From positions 1 to 63,745 of IMG/VR virus record IMGVR_UViG_3300046723_000060: a stretch of 63,745 nucleotides of DNA; one strand, written 5' to 3'. Positions 40,676 to 47,853 of this stretch are shown here, one piece after another. The first letter of the stretch is position 1. Each line of letters opens with the position of its first letter. This DNA comes from a virus. The position numbers were made by a program, and so were the translations under genes. Under the pieces are notes generated by a model. It searched no databases, was not told where the DNA came from, and saw only the letters and a program-made list of their open reading frames with translations.

Positions 40676-41226
40676 TTGCATGTGAATTCAGCGGGATTGT
40701 GCGTGAGGCTTTCATTGAACGTGGACATAATGCTATGTCTGTCGATTTATTGGACAGCGAGCAATCAGGCCCGAATCATATCGTTGGAGATATATTAGAT
40801 TTCCTGTCGCGCACGCAGGTGAAATGGGATCTGATGATTGCGTTTCCACCTTGTACACACTTAGCAGTAAGTGGAGCCCGCTGGTTCAGTGGAAAACAGA
40901 TAGAGCAACGCAAGGCGCGAGGGTTCTTTCTGGATCTAATACATGCGAACGTGCCCCGTGTGGCGATAGAGAATCCCATTGGAATAATGAGCACGCAATA
41001 TCGCAAGCCGGATCAGATTATTCATCCTTGGCAGTTTGGACATGGAGAAACAAAGGCAACATGCCTGTGGCTTAAAGAGCTGCCCAGACTAGTACCTACA
41101 AACGTGGTGGAAGGACGTCATGCGCGGGTACACAGAGAGCCGCCGTCACCAGACAGATGGAAGAATCGCAGCAGGACTTATACAGGTATTGCTAAGGCAA
41201 TGGCTGAGCAATGGGGAGGATTGTGA
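40663..41226 (+). CDS. C5-type DNA methyltransferase-like protein
   Basis: A 187-residue protein with MRVLIACEFSGIVREAFIERGH as SAM-binding start (E-x-S-G-x-x-R-x-A-F), acid strand MSVDLLD, MIAFPPCTHLAVSGARWF as the P-P-C catalytic motif, and VAIENPIGIM as the E-N motif. This group, with PPCTHLAxSGxxW, is frequent in phages and usually annotated as DNA cytosine methyltransferase, though it is about half the size of standard enzymes. It may modify phage DNA against host restriction. It is distinct from the left-arm enzyme at 31860. Confidence 0.85.
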   Translation: MRVLIACEFSGIVREAFIERGHNAMSVDLLDSEQSGPNHIVGDILDFLSRTQVKWDLMIAFPPCTHLAVSGARWFSGKQIEQRKARGFFLDLIHANVPRVAIENPIGIMSTQYRKPDQIIHPWQFGHGETKATCLWLKELPRLVPTNVVEGRHARVHREPPSPDRWKNRSRTYTGIAKAMAEQWGGL

Positions 41227-41480
41227 TGGGAAAACTAGGTATCGAGACGCAGGTTGAAGGCGATCGTGGCTCTACGGGGCTGGAAACGGCCTCTACGGGC
41301 CATCAGGACGCCTTCCAGGCATTGCTTGAGCATACCTACAGGCTCCTGAACCGGCCGGCACTGCATAGCCATCGCTGTTCTGTTTGCCATTTGGAGAGGA
41401 TCTGCTGCCAGCAACCGTGTACTTACAGGGCTACGGATCTGGAGCGGGATTACCGCTGCGGGTGTGAGGAGGCGCGATGA
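41226..41480 (+). CDS. 84-residue Cys-rich protein
   Basis: ATG with TGATG overlap. Product has GDRGSTGLETASTGHQDAF then a helix (ALLEHTYRLLNR) and a Cys/His cluster (HSHRCSVCHLERICCQQPC ... YRCGCEEA), probably binding zinc or a metal cluster. No family recognised. Confidence 0.6.
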   Translation: MGKLGIETQVEGDRGSTGLETASTGHQDAFQALLEHTYRLLNRPALHSHRCSVCHLERICCQQPCTYRATDLERDYRCGCEEAR

Positions 41481-41956
41481 AAGTTGTGATAAATGCCTGT
41501 TACGGGGGATTCAGCCTATCACCGCGAGCGGTCAAGAGATTGGCAGAGCTAAATGGTAGAGAATGCTATTTCTTTACCTTCCAGCGTAATCCGCTAGACT
41601 TCGACATTCGTATTCCTGCGACAGTTGAAGAACTGGAACTGGAAAACGACAGGATTGGCATGTGGTCTGCCTTCGATATTCCTAACCCTAATGAGGTCAT
41701 TGGCAAAGCCTTCCGTGGAAAGGACGAATTTAACGAACGCTATAAGAAACACTCATTGCCCAATGATGGAGGCGTTGAACGTAACGATCCTAAACTCATT
41801 CAGGTAATCGAGGAATTAGGAGCTGGACACCGTACCGGAGCCAGCGGTCCTTGCGCGGACCTGCGTATCGTAGAGATTCCCGATGGTACAGACTACGAGA
41901 TTCAGGAATACGACGGACTTGAGCATGTGGCAGAGAGACATAGAACTTGGAGTTAA
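41477..41956 (+). CDS. Conserved phage protein, CYGGFSLS family
   Basis: A 159-residue protein (ATGA overlap). It starts MKVVINACYGGFSLSPRAVKRLAEL and ends VVEIP-like RIVEIPDGTDYEIQEYDGLEHVAERHRTW, both being diagnostic blocks of a widespread phage family of unknown function. The central DPKLIQVIEELG segment fits too. It is full length compared with relatives as I recall them. No enzymatic motif is evident. Confidence 0.8.
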   Translation: MKVVINACYGGFSLSPRAVKRLAELNGRECYFFTFQRNPLDFDIRIPATVEELELENDRIGMWSAFDIPNPNEVIGKAFRGKDEFNERYKKHSLPNDGGVERNDPKLIQVIEELGAGHRTGASGPCADLRIVEIPDGTDYEIQEYDGLEHVAERHRTWS

Positions 41957-41963
41957 AGGAGGC

Positions 41964-42200
41964 ATGATGAGCTATGACCCTAAGTGTGAGGAATTAGCAC
42001 TCTACTTTGCGCCTAAAGCTAAAGGGGAACGCCTTAAATATCTGTCACAGTTGATCCAGGACACCATTGAACAAGAAACCGGACCACATGCTCATGAGTG
42101 CCAGCAATGCGGGAAGGTTATGGAAGATGATTGTGATTGTGATAACCCTGACCGTATGACCTGGTGCTCCAGCTCCTGCAGGGAGGCATTTGACCTATGA
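41964..42200 (+). CDS. Zinc-binding protein with MSYDPKC opening
   Basis: Two in-frame ATGs (ATGATG) after AAAGGAGGC. The 78-residue product MMSYDPKCEELALYFAPKA, then LSQLIQDTIEQE and two Cys clusters (CQQCGKVMEDDCDC, TWCSSSCREAF). The first 40 residues are paralogous to the gene at 42751 (MSYDPKCRDLAEYF...LAQEIQDSIE). Unknown role. Confidence 0.7.
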   Translation: MMSYDPKCEELALYFAPKAKGERLKYLSQLIQDTIEQETGPHAHECQQCGKVMEDDCDCDNPDRMTWCSSSCREAFDL

Positions 42201-42421
42201 AAGTCCTCATGTACGTCGGAGGTAACGCTCCTAGCCGCGATTCAGAACTGACTGTAAGTGGAGACTTCCACCACTTCACCGCCTATTACGCTCCCGGCTA
42301 TGACGTCTGCGAAGATCCTGAATGTGAGTGCCGGCAACGGATTATCACTGGCTCAGGCACTACGGAAGCTGAGGCCATTGCCGACTATTGGGAGAAGTGG
42401 GAGGACCAATGCCAGCCTTAA
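42197..42421 (+). CDS. 74-residue hypothetical protein
   Basis: ATGA overlap. Product MKVLMYVGGNAPSRDSELTV, FHHFTAYYAPGYDV, CEDPECECRQRI, and EAEAIADYWEKWEDQ. A small alpha-beta fold with a possible metal-binding C-x-x-x-x-C-x-C. Function unknown. Confidence 0.6.
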   Translation: MKVLMYVGGNAPSRDSELTVSGDFHHFTAYYAPGYDVCEDPECECRQRIITGSGTTEAEAIADYWEKWEDQCQP

Positions 42422-42588
42422 CCAAGCAAGAGAAACGCGATCTCTGGCTCCATGCCGTCGATTGCGCGAATGAAGCCTTGAGTGGCAAGAATAAGGGCCG
42501 CACAGCCTATGAGGATGTGTACAAGCTGGTGGTGAAGGAATACTTGAAATGGAAGATGCAATCTCTAAAGGTCGAAGGGAGAGACTGA
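42409..42588 (+). CDS. 59-residue helical protein
   Basis: ATG 42409 overlapping the previous gene by 13 bases. Product MPALTKQEKRDLWLHAVDCANEALSG, then YEDVYKLVVKEYLKWKMQ, ends EGRD. Its C-terminal KEYLKWK segment reappears as non-coding relics at 42920-42955 and 43696-43726, both just before other starts. Unknown function. Confidence 0.6.
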   Translation: MPALTKQEKRDLWLHAVDCANEALSGKNKGRTAYEDVYKLVVKEYLKWKMQSLKVEGRD

Positions 42589-42589
42589 A

Positions 42590-42754
42590 ATGTTAACTCT
42601 ATATCGCAAGACAATGGACTGGTTATATTGCCGATTGGGATTATATGCGCCAGAACGTTGTGTGTTTTGCGGGACGCATACGACCAGTGCTCTGCCATAC
42701 GAAGTGAATCAATATGGCTGGCCATGCTGCACGGATTGCGAGCCTATGCAATGA
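42590..42754 (+). CDS. 54-residue zinc-binding protein
   Basis: ATG at 42590, ATGA overlap with the next gene. Product MLTLYRKTMDWLYCRLGLY, then ERCVFCGTHTTS and WPCCTDCEP, giving a CxxC...CCxxC zinc ribbon in only 54 residues. No known role. Confidence 0.65.
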   Translation: MLTLYRKTMDWLYCRLGLYAPERCVFCGTHTTSALPYEVNQYGWPCCTDCEPMQ

Positions 42755-42909
42755 GCTACGATCCGAAATGCAGAGACTTAGCAGAGTATTTTCTGGCTGA
42801 TGAAGAACATTCGCAAGAAGAAGTCACATGGTTAGCGCAAGAGATACAGGATTCAATCGAACGTTGGTTTGAGCCGCGAGAATCAAGACCAAAAGATGTA
42901 ACGCCATGA
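42751..42909 (+). CDS. 52-residue MSYDPKC paralogue
   Basis: ATGA overlap with the previous gene. Product MSYDPKCRDLAEYFLADEE, then EEVTWLAQEIQDSIERWFEP. It is a paralogue of the N-terminal part of the gene at 41964 but lacks its zinc ribbon. Helical, unknown role. Confidence 0.65.
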   Translation: MSYDPKCRDLAEYFLADEEHSQEEVTWLAQEIQDSIERWFEPRESRPKDVTP

Positions 42910-42956
42910 GCAGCGCTGGTGGTGAAGCAGTATCTGAAGTGGAAACGGAAAGAAAT

Positions 42957-43712
42957 ATGATTTACGTAGCTTTTGGCGGGGGCATCAACTCAACAGCTAT
43001 GTTAGTAGGAATGTTACAGCGCGGATTTTGGCAACGTGCAATTTGGCCTAAATGGGTTGTTTTTGCCGATACAGGAGGAGAGAAACCGGAAACATATCGT
43101 CATGTGGATTTGGTAGAACAATGGCTTAAAGATACTGGAGATTTGGAACTCCATCGAGTTAAGAAGGATTCCATGTATGAAAGTCTGGAAGATGAGTGCT
43201 TGCGAAATAATACTCTCCCCGCGCTCGCATTCGGATGGCGATCTTGCTCTGACAAGTGGAAACAGGCTCCGCAGCAGAAGTTTATGAATCACGACGAACA
43301 GGCGAAGGAGATTTGGGCGTCTGGCGGCAAGATTATAAAGGCTATCGGCTTTGGCGTAGATGAGCTACATAGAGCCAAGCCTTATGAAGACGAAAAGTAC
43401 CGCAACTGGTATCCACTAATTGACTGGAAATGGAACCGAAACGATTGCATCGAAGCAATCAAGCGAGCAGGACTGCCAGTTCCACCTAAAAGTAGCTGTT
43501 TCTATTGTCCCGCTATGCGGAAGTCAGAGATTGTACAACTCTCGAAAGATAACCCCGCACTCTACGCTCGCGCTCTAGCGATGGAAGAAAACGCAACAGC
43601 GGCGCATACGATCAAGGGATTAGGCAGGTCATTTTCGTGGAAGGAATTAGTTGGGCCGGAAGTGATCGAACAAGTTTGCATGTGTTTTGATGGAGAGTGC
43701 AGCAGTATCTGA
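42957..43712 (+). CDS. PAPS-reductase/ATP-pyrophosphatase-like enzyme
   Basis: A 251-residue protein of the PAPS reductase / DndC-like adenine nucleotide alpha-hydrolase superfamily. It starts MIYVAFGGGINSTAMLVGML, a variant of the S-G-G-x-D-S PP-loop (GGGINST), followed by VVFADTGGEKPETYRHVDLVEQW. Near the C-terminus PPKSSCFYCPAMRKSEI resembles the C-x-x-C-P region seen in phage and DndC-type members. Reactions in this class include sulfur transfer and base thiolation. A longer start at 42906 reads through a relic of the 42409 gene tail, so I prefer 42957. Confidence 0.75.
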   Translation: MIYVAFGGGINSTAMLVGMLQRGFWQRAIWPKWVVFADTGGEKPETYRHVDLVEQWLKDTGDLELHRVKKDSMYESLEDECLRNNTLPALAFGWRSCSDKWKQAPQQKFMNHDEQAKEIWASGGKIIKAIGFGVDELHRAKPYEDEKYRNWYPLIDWKWNRNDCIEAIKRAGLPVPPKSSCFYCPAMRKSEIVQLSKDNPALYARALAMEENATAAHTIKGLGRSFSWKELVGPEVIEQVCMCFDGECSSI

Positions 43713-43725
43713 AGTGGAGAAAGCG

Positions 43726-43989
43726 ATGAGTAACGAAAAGTTATTCACCTTTAGTTGTTCTTGTTGTGAGCGTGGAATTGCAGCGCGTGGACCAAGCCGA
43801 ATACGTTGTTTGGTCAAGTTACATTCGCTTGGATGGGCCAGCACTTCCATGGAACACCCTGAAAGTTCGCGGCATATTTGTCCTGGTTGTGCAAAAACGC
43901 ATAAGACATTTTCTCCTGGTCGCGCATTCAAGCACAGCGTATTTGCGGAGATGGGGAGCATGATTAATTCGGTGAAGGTCAAGCCATGA
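43726..43989 (+). CDS. Zinc-binding small protein
   Basis: ATG 43726. The 87-residue product MSNEKLFTFSCSCCERGIAARG, then CLVKLHSLGW and RHICPGCAKTHK, has a C-S-C-C...C-P-G-C zinc pattern like a rubredoxin-type knuckle. Preceded by a KEYLKWK-type relic with GGAGAAAGCG as ribosome-binding site. Unknown function. Confidence 0.65.
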   Translation: MSNEKLFTFSCSCCERGIAARGPSRIRCLVKLHSLGWASTSMEHPESSRHICPGCAKTHKTFSPGRAFKHSVFAEMGSMINSVKVKP

Positions 43990-44222
43990 AGCGGAGCGAT
44001 AAAGCCAAAGCGGGGCCGAAGTTTCGTGTGGGGCAGGTGCTACGAGTATGCAGAACATATTTCCGCATCTATCGCCGCCACTATTCTGCTGATCGTTGCG
44101 CTTCATGGGATAACGGCTGGTATTACGAAGATGACTCCGGAAGCATTTACAGTGAACATGCTGTGCGCCCACTCACCGCTCGTGAATCCGGCCAGCGCCA
44201 GCGAAAGGGGAAGGAATGCTAA
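43986..44222 (+). CDS. 78-residue basic protein
   Basis: ATGA overlap. Product MKRSDKAKAGPKFRVGQVLRVCRTYFRIYRRHY, WDNGWYYEDDSGSIYSEHAVRPLT, ends QRQRKGKEC. The strand-rich N-terminus (FRVGQVLRV) and aromatic centre resemble small SH3-like barrels. Basic, may bind nucleic acid. No family is certain. Confidence 0.6.
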   Translation: MKRSDKAKAGPKFRVGQVLRVCRTYFRIYRRHYSADRCASWDNGWYYEDDSGSIYSEHAVRPLTARESGQRQRKGKEC

Positions 44223-44377
44223 GCGAACTTTTCAGCTTGTTACGTTGTTGCCTAGGTCTACACGAATGGAGACCGTGGCTTCCAGCAAATGACGACTATA
44301 AGCGCAGGAGATTTTGTGCTCGTTGTCCGAAGATGCAGGTGACTGCCGAGCGCCAAGCCAAGGGAGAACAGCGATGA
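44216..44377 (+). CDS. 53-residue hypothetical peptide
   Basis: ATG 44216 overlapping the previous gene by seven bases; the stop TGA overlaps the following ATG. Product MLSELFSLLRCCLGLHEWRP, then FCARCPKMQV and RQAKGEQR. One CxxC, amphipathic N-terminal helix. Unknown role. Confidence 0.55.
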   Translation: MLSELFSLLRCCLGLHEWRPWLPANDDYKRRRFCARCPKMQVTAERQAKGEQR

Positions 44378-44547
44378 GCGACCCGACATACGTTAAAGAT
44401 GTGATTCAAGCCAATCCGATCTGGGAACTTGCGTTTTCTCTATCGGAAATTATGAACGACAACGCGCCAATCGGATGGTCGAAGTATATTTTTCCGGCAG
44501 AATGCCTACTGGCGCATTACGAGATGAAGCGCAAGGTGCAGCGATGA
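44374..44547 (+). CDS. 57-residue MSDP-type peptide 1
   Basis: ATGA overlap. Product MSDPTYVKDVIQANPIWELAFSL, then GWSKYIFPAECLLAHYEMKRK. The bases around its start, CAGCGATGAGCGACCC, are repeated at the next start, as are the MSDP...V-x-DV residues. Function unknown. Confidence 0.55.
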   Translation: MSDPTYVKDVIQANPIWELAFSLSEIMNDNAPIGWSKYIFPAECLLAHYEMKRKVQR

Positions 44548-44783
44548 GCGACCCTTATGTAATGGATGTTACGTCCTACAGCGACAAGATTCCAGGTGAT
44601 AAGCACAATTACGAATGGGCTGTGCGCTTCGATAATACCGGACCAGCGGATTACGTGCATGAGCCGGGATATATTGGCGTGACACAGTTCGATGAAAAGG
44701 GGAACGTCAAAGAACGTGTGTTGCTCTCTCCTAAGCAAATGGATGCACTGATTAAATTCAGCCATAAAGTGAGGAAGCCATGA
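44544..44783 (+). CDS. 79-residue MSDP-type protein 2
   Basis: ATGA overlap. Product MSDPYVMDVTSYSDKIPGD, YEWAVRFDNTGPADYVHEPGYIGVTQFDEKG, then LLSPKQMDALIKFSHKV. An alpha-beta small protein. The N-terminus is near that of the gene at 44374 while the remainder differs. Confidence 0.6.
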   Translation: MSDPYVMDVTSYSDKIPGDKHNYEWAVRFDNTGPADYVHEPGYIGVTQFDEKGNVKERVLLSPKQMDALIKFSHKVRKP

Positions 44784-45301
44784 GCGAGGGGAAGCAGGAA
44801 GGCACATTCAACGAGTACTGGGCAAAGAATGCAATGGACACTAAAGTTTGGGAAGTATTCGAGAAGGGTAATTTATATGCCGTAGCCCAATGGGGATGGA
44901 ATGCCGCCCGCCAAGCGAACCAGCCACAGGAGAAAGCGCAACCGGAGATGGAAGTAACCTACCTGCGATTCAAGGAATACCCAGATTGCATGCATCACAG
45001 CGACGGCTACATTTGTGGCCCGTGTACTCGGCGTAGTGTTGGCGAAATGTTACAAGCAGCCTTCCAGCGCGGCCAGCAGGCAATGGCTGAGAAGGCGGCG
45101 CAGCTACGTGAAGTGTTAGAAGCCCTAGTAGAACATGCCCCAGAAAGTTGCGGGGATTCAGATTGTGATTGCTTGCACTATAAAACTGCGCTTAGCGATG
45201 CACGTTCCGTGTTGGCCGCCGAGCCACCGCAGGGAGAAGCGGAGAGCGAACGTCCCAGCAACCACACCAGCGTACAACGCGCAGTGACCGGCGAGGATTG
45301 A
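44780..45301 (+). CDS. Last gene of the first right-arm operon, hypothetical
   Basis: A 173-residue protein (ATGA overlap) with GTFNEYWAKNAMDTKVWEVF...AVAQWGWNAARQA at the N-terminus, a central Cys segment (CMHHSDGYICGPC), a helical stretch (RSVGEMLQAAFQRGQQAMAEKAAQLREVLEALV) and CGDSDCDC. The A-x-x-x-x-W-x-A-A-x-x-A pattern is common in small phage proteins of unknown function. Ends just before a terminator. Confidence 0.65.
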   Translation: MSEGKQEGTFNEYWAKNAMDTKVWEVFEKGNLYAVAQWGWNAARQANQPQEKAQPEMEVTYLRFKEYPDCMHHSDGYICGPCTRRSVGEMLQAAFQRGQQAMAEKAAQLREVLEALVEHAPESCGDSDCDCLHYKTALSDARSVLAAEPPQGEAESERPSNHTSVQRAVTGED

Positions 45302-45322
45302 TACTAGTACTCTGAAGAAAAA

Positions 45323-45344
45323 GCGAAGACTTAGTTCGCCTTTT
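45323..45344 (+). terminator. Putative intrinsic terminator
   Basis: GCGAA, seven-base loop GACTTAG, TTCGC, then CTTTTG; the A-run just before (GAAAAA) extends the stem. It lies 22 bases after the last gene of the first right-arm operon. The short stem is weak but the A/T flanks help. Confidence 0.55.
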
Positions 45345-45461
45345 GTTCTCTCTTAAAGTAATACTTTAACATTTCTAACCTACTGAAAACGCGAAACTTT
45401 AAGTTCTTTAGAATCTGTGAGAGGTGTAATAGTAGTATTTTAAGAAGACACCAAGGTGTAG
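45345..45461. other. AT-rich convergent intergenic region
   Basis: Between the convergent 44780-45301 and 45462-46259 genes. It contains the palindrome TTAAAGTAATACTTTAA (45353 on), the hairpin ACACC/GGTGT, and the left arm (GTGAGAGGTGTA, 45417-45428) of a perfect 12-base inverted repeat, whose right arm (TACACCTCTCAC, 45485-45496) is inside the 3' end of the ATPase gene. No gene is seen here. Confidence 0.6.
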
Positions 45462-46259
45462 TCATTGAACGGGACCTTTCCTAATACACCTCTCACTGAA
45501 ACTAAAAGACTTAGAGGCTATTTTTGTAAGGTCATTTTCAGTCGTTTTCCGCTCAAAAGTAAGTGTTCCAGCTCGATCAAACTTACCTTCGATTTCCATT
45601 CGCCTTCCAGCCTTAGGGCAAACATAGAGAATACGCCTAGGGTCGTCGGCCGCGGTAGGATCCTTGCGCTCGATTAAGAGCACAGTAGAGCTGTAATAGC
45701 CCCATGCAGAGACGCCGGAGACGCGCTGGCGAGCATCCTGGTAACGTTCCTGTGGTTTTAGCTTGGGGGACTCCACAACACCTAGAATGGTCAGCCCTTG
45801 CGGGAAATCCTTAGATACCTCGGTATAGCAGCTCATTTCGTCTAGGAACGCTGTTACCTGGTAGGAGAGGCCGGGAGGCTCGATATATCTCTGGAAGGCT
45901 TCTATGACGGCGAAACGGGCGCCACTCTTGGCTATGGCTTCCATCAGCTGGCGCTTGGTCTTGCGGTCCTTACCGAATGCCGGAATGATCGGAACCTCGC
46001 CTGGATCTATGCCCATATCGACTAGCGTGCGGTGAGCCGTGCGTTCCGTGCGATCGCCAGCCACGTAGACCCATGGCACAGGATAGGACTTACAGCCTAC
46101 TACTGCGTTGCCCTGCTGCCATTCTAGGAGCCAGCTGAATAGCCAGCGAGTCTTGCCAGCGTCAGATGTGCCAGCCAGTAAGTGAACCTCTTGGGTTGGT
46201 AGAAACGGATCAATGATGAATGGTTGTGGGTCTTCAATAAGGTCAGGCTGGTCAGTCAT
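45462..46259 (-). CDS. RecA/RepA-like AAA ATPase
   Basis: A 265-residue protein, the only minus-strand gene of the right arm. It has VHLLAGTSDAGKTRWLFSWL (Walker A G-x-S-x-x-G-K-T at 30-37), WVYVAGDRTERTAHRTL, and ARFAVIEAFQRYI at the Walker B position with Glu instead of Asp. Downstream are VESPKLKPQERYQDARQRVSG and SSTVLLIERKDP. This layout fits the RepA/AAA_25 replicative helicase-like group, or Sak4-type annealing proteins. It is the only replication-type ATPase here, so a role in replication or recombination is probable. Confidence 0.7.
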   Translation of the reverse strand: MTDQPDLIEDPQPFIIDPFLPTQEVHLLAGTSDAGKTRWLFSWLLEWQQGNAVVGCKSYPVPWVYVAGDRTERTAHRTLVDMGIDPGEVPIIPAFGKDRKTKRQLMEAIAKSGARFAVIEAFQRYIEPPGLSYQVTAFLDEMSCYTEVSKDFPQGLTILGVVESPKLKPQERYQDARQRVSGVSAWGYYSSTVLLIERKDPTAADDPRRILYVCPKAGRRMEIEGKFDRAGTLTFERKTTENDLTKIASKSFSFSERCIRKGPVQ

Positions 46260-46330
46260 TTATTCTCCATAAGTGTGAAGGGCCAGCCTGGAGAAAGCCG
46301 ACCCTTCCACCTGATTCCGTTGGTCAACGG

Positions 46331-46349
46331 GCGAGACCGCGAATCTCGC
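46331..46349. promoter_or_regulatory. Dyad downstream of the ATPase promoter
   Basis: GCGAGA-CCGCGAA-TCTCGC is a perfect six-base inverted repeat, just 7-25 bases downstream of the -10 box at 46356-46361 on the minus strand. It might be an operator or an RNA hairpin in the 5' leader of the ATPase mRNA. Confidence 0.5.
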
Positions 46350-46355
46350 GGCTAC

Positions 46356-46383
46356 ATGATACACGGCATTACAGATTTATCAA
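46356..46383 (-). promoter_or_regulatory. Putative promoter of the inverted ATPase gene
   Basis: Minus strand TTGATA (46383-46378), 16-base spacer, TATCAT (46361-46356), each five of six. Transcription would start near 46349 and leave a leader of about 90 bases including the GCGAGA dyad. Confidence 0.6.
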
Positions 46384-46494
46384 GACTGAAAATGGATACC
46401 ATTAGTGGTGTGCAAGAGCACTTACAAGCCTCTACATCTTGTTGTAGCGTGAGCTATAAAACGATGCTATGGTCGCTCACCTCGGAGGCATCCC

Positions 46495-46692
46495 GTGTTT
46501 GAAATCCCCAATAAATGCCCAGTATGTGGCTTCACTGGCCTACTTCCTACCTACGTTCGCCAACCGTGGATAGTGAAACTCTTTGCTAAATGGATGCGAA
46601 AACCAGCGCCACAAGACTTTATGGCGGTAACCTGTACCGAGTGCCGATATAAATTTGCAGTACTGCCCACTGTGCTATCAAATATCCCTTGA
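46495..46692 (+). CDS. 65-residue zinc-ribbon protein
   Basis: GTG start with GGAGG six bases upstream. The product MFEIPNKCPVCGFTGLLPTYVRQPW, then FMAVTCTECRYKFAVLP, has a CxxC...CxxC zinc ribbon. It opens the second plus-strand operon, divergent from the ATPase. Function unknown. Confidence 0.7.
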   Translation: MFEIPNKCPVCGFTGLLPTYVRQPWIVKLFAKWMRKPAPQDFMAVTCTECRYKFAVLPTVLSNIP

Positions 46693-46726
46693 CTTATGCA
46701 CCGTAGTGTGCCACAGTGTGTACACC

Positions 46727-46897
46727 ATGAGTACAAAGAAGAAAGGCGCGTTACCGTACAGACTACCCATTCTCAGATGTAAGCGCTGTAAGCATGAATG
46801 GCATCCAAGGAGTAATCATCGGCCCGTAAGGTGTGGGAAGTGTAAGAGTCCGTATTGGGATAGGGAGCCGGCAGGGTTAGCTGAACAAGCATCATGA
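46727..46897 (+). CDS. 56-residue zinc-ribbon protein
   Basis: ATG 46727. The product MSTKKKGALPYRLPILRCKRCKHEWHPRSNHRP, VRCGKCKSPYWDREP, is a phage-type zinc ribbon with C-x-x-C-x-x-x-W-x-x-R and R-P-x-x-C-x-x-C-x-S-x-x-W-D-R. The same signature occurs in the left-arm protein at 35057. The basic N-terminus and this fold point to nucleic-acid binding. Confidence 0.75.
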   Translation: MSTKKKGALPYRLPILRCKRCKHEWHPRSNHRPVRCGKCKSPYWDREPAGLAEQAS

Positions 46898-46914
46898 GGG
46901 TTAAAGGAGGCAAC

Positions 46915-47115
46915 ATGAAGCTGACAGGTAAGGTAGTCACCATCGAATCTGGGGACAGTTACACCGATAAGCTCGAACGGATTGTTATTCGTTTCGATCA
47001 GGCCGACAGTTGTTACCGAGACGTTCGCATTGCCAACACCGATGGGTATTACCTGAATGATATCGTCGAAGTGAATACTGTTTTATTGCCCAAAGTAGCT
47101 CGCGCCGCGTCTTAA
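46915..47115 (+). CDS. 66-residue beta-type protein
   Basis: ATG directly after AAAGGAGGCAAC. Product MKLTGKVVTIESGDSYTDKLERIVIRFDQ, then YRDVRIANTDGYYLNDIVEVNTVLL. Alternating strands without helices give an OB- or SH3-like look. It lies at the head of the recombination module. Function not recognised. Confidence 0.65.
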   Translation: MKLTGKVVTIESGDSYTDKLERIVIRFDQADSCYRDVRIANTDGYYLNDIVEVNTVLLPKVARAAS

Positions 47116-47119
47116 CCCC

Positions 47120-47458
47120 ATGGGACACCACGTTAACCATAAGAAATCTAAGCCACAGGTTGCTCATAAGAGGACGGTGGCTGCGAGACCTAAGGTTAAG
47201 CGTGATGTCTCCTGCCAGCCAAGCGGTTCCGTTATGACCCCTCGAGAGCCGCTGGCTGGCCTTAGTTTAACAGATGCCGAATGGGATAGCTTGTTCTGCA
47301 TGGCGGTGAGGCACCACTTCGAGAGCGAGCAGGTGTGGGTACCGTCAGTGTTACGGACCATGGCGTTGCTTGAGGGTATTAACGATAAGACGGGACGGCC
47401 ATGCAGGATATACGTTCGCCCTGGGAAGCGTGTACTGATCGTTGAGACCTTATCGTGA
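47120..47458 (+). CDS. 112-residue basic hypothetical protein
   Basis: First 40 residues are His/Lys/Arg-rich (MGHHVNHKKSKPQVAHKRTV), the remainder a folded domain (GLSLTDAEWDSLFCMAVRHHFESEQVW, LLEGINDKTGRPCRIYVRPGKRVLIV). It may bind DNA with its basic tail. GTGA overlap with rusA. No family is certain. Confidence 0.6.
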   Translation: MGHHVNHKKSKPQVAHKRTVAARPKVKRDVSCQPSGSVMTPREPLAGLSLTDAEWDSLFCMAVRHHFESEQVWVPSVLRTMALLEGINDKTGRPCRIYVRPGKRVLIVETLS

Positions 47459-47853
47459 TTAAATTCGAGTTCTTCGTAGCAGGTGTCCCTCAAAGTAAGC
47501 AGTACAGACAAACTAAGTTTGGAGTCATTTACAGTAAGGGAAAAGTAGTCGCTTGGGAGAAAGCAATAGCCATGGCAGCGCTAGTAGCAGCGGGAGCAGG
47601 ATATAAGGCGGCAATAGGAGCGTGTTCGTTGTGGCTGGACTTCTACTTTCCTATCCCCAAGTCACGTAAGGAGCTTACACCCGGTATGCCGCACTTGCAG
47701 GACCCTGATACCACGAACTTGCTGAAGGCTGCCGAGGACGGCCTGAAACGAGTGTTGTTCGTGGATGACAACCTAGTGTGGAGAACGATGTGTAGTAAAG
47801 CGTGGTGTGAGGCGGGGAAAGAGGGAGTACAGGTAGTGGTGACCATAGAATGA
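47455..47853 (+). CDS. rusA: RusA-type Holliday junction resolvase
   Basis: A 132-residue enzyme (GTG start, GTGA overlap). FFVAGVPQSKQYRQTKFG is the N-terminal strand, SLWLDFYFPIPKSRKEL the middle one, and LQDPDTTNLLKAAEDGLKRVLFVDDNLVWR the catalytic region, with D-P-D-x-x-N-L-x-K and V-x-D-D, exactly the RusA Asp triad. It cuts four-way junctions in replicating or packaging DNA. It lies directly before the Cas4/RecB-like nuclease. Confidence 0.92.
   Translation: MIKFEFFVAGVPQSKQYRQTKFGVIYSKGKVVAWEKAIAMAALVAAGAGYKAAIGACSLWLDFYFPIPKSRKELTPGMPHLQDPDTTNLLKAAEDGLKRVLFVDDNLVWRTMCSKAWCEAGKEGVQVVVTIE

Noticed and set aside
42906-42956. Longer N-terminus for the PAPS-reductase-like gene
   Set aside because: These 17 codons are the out-of-frame relic of a neighbouring gene tail, and the PP-loop strand begins right after the ATG at 42957.
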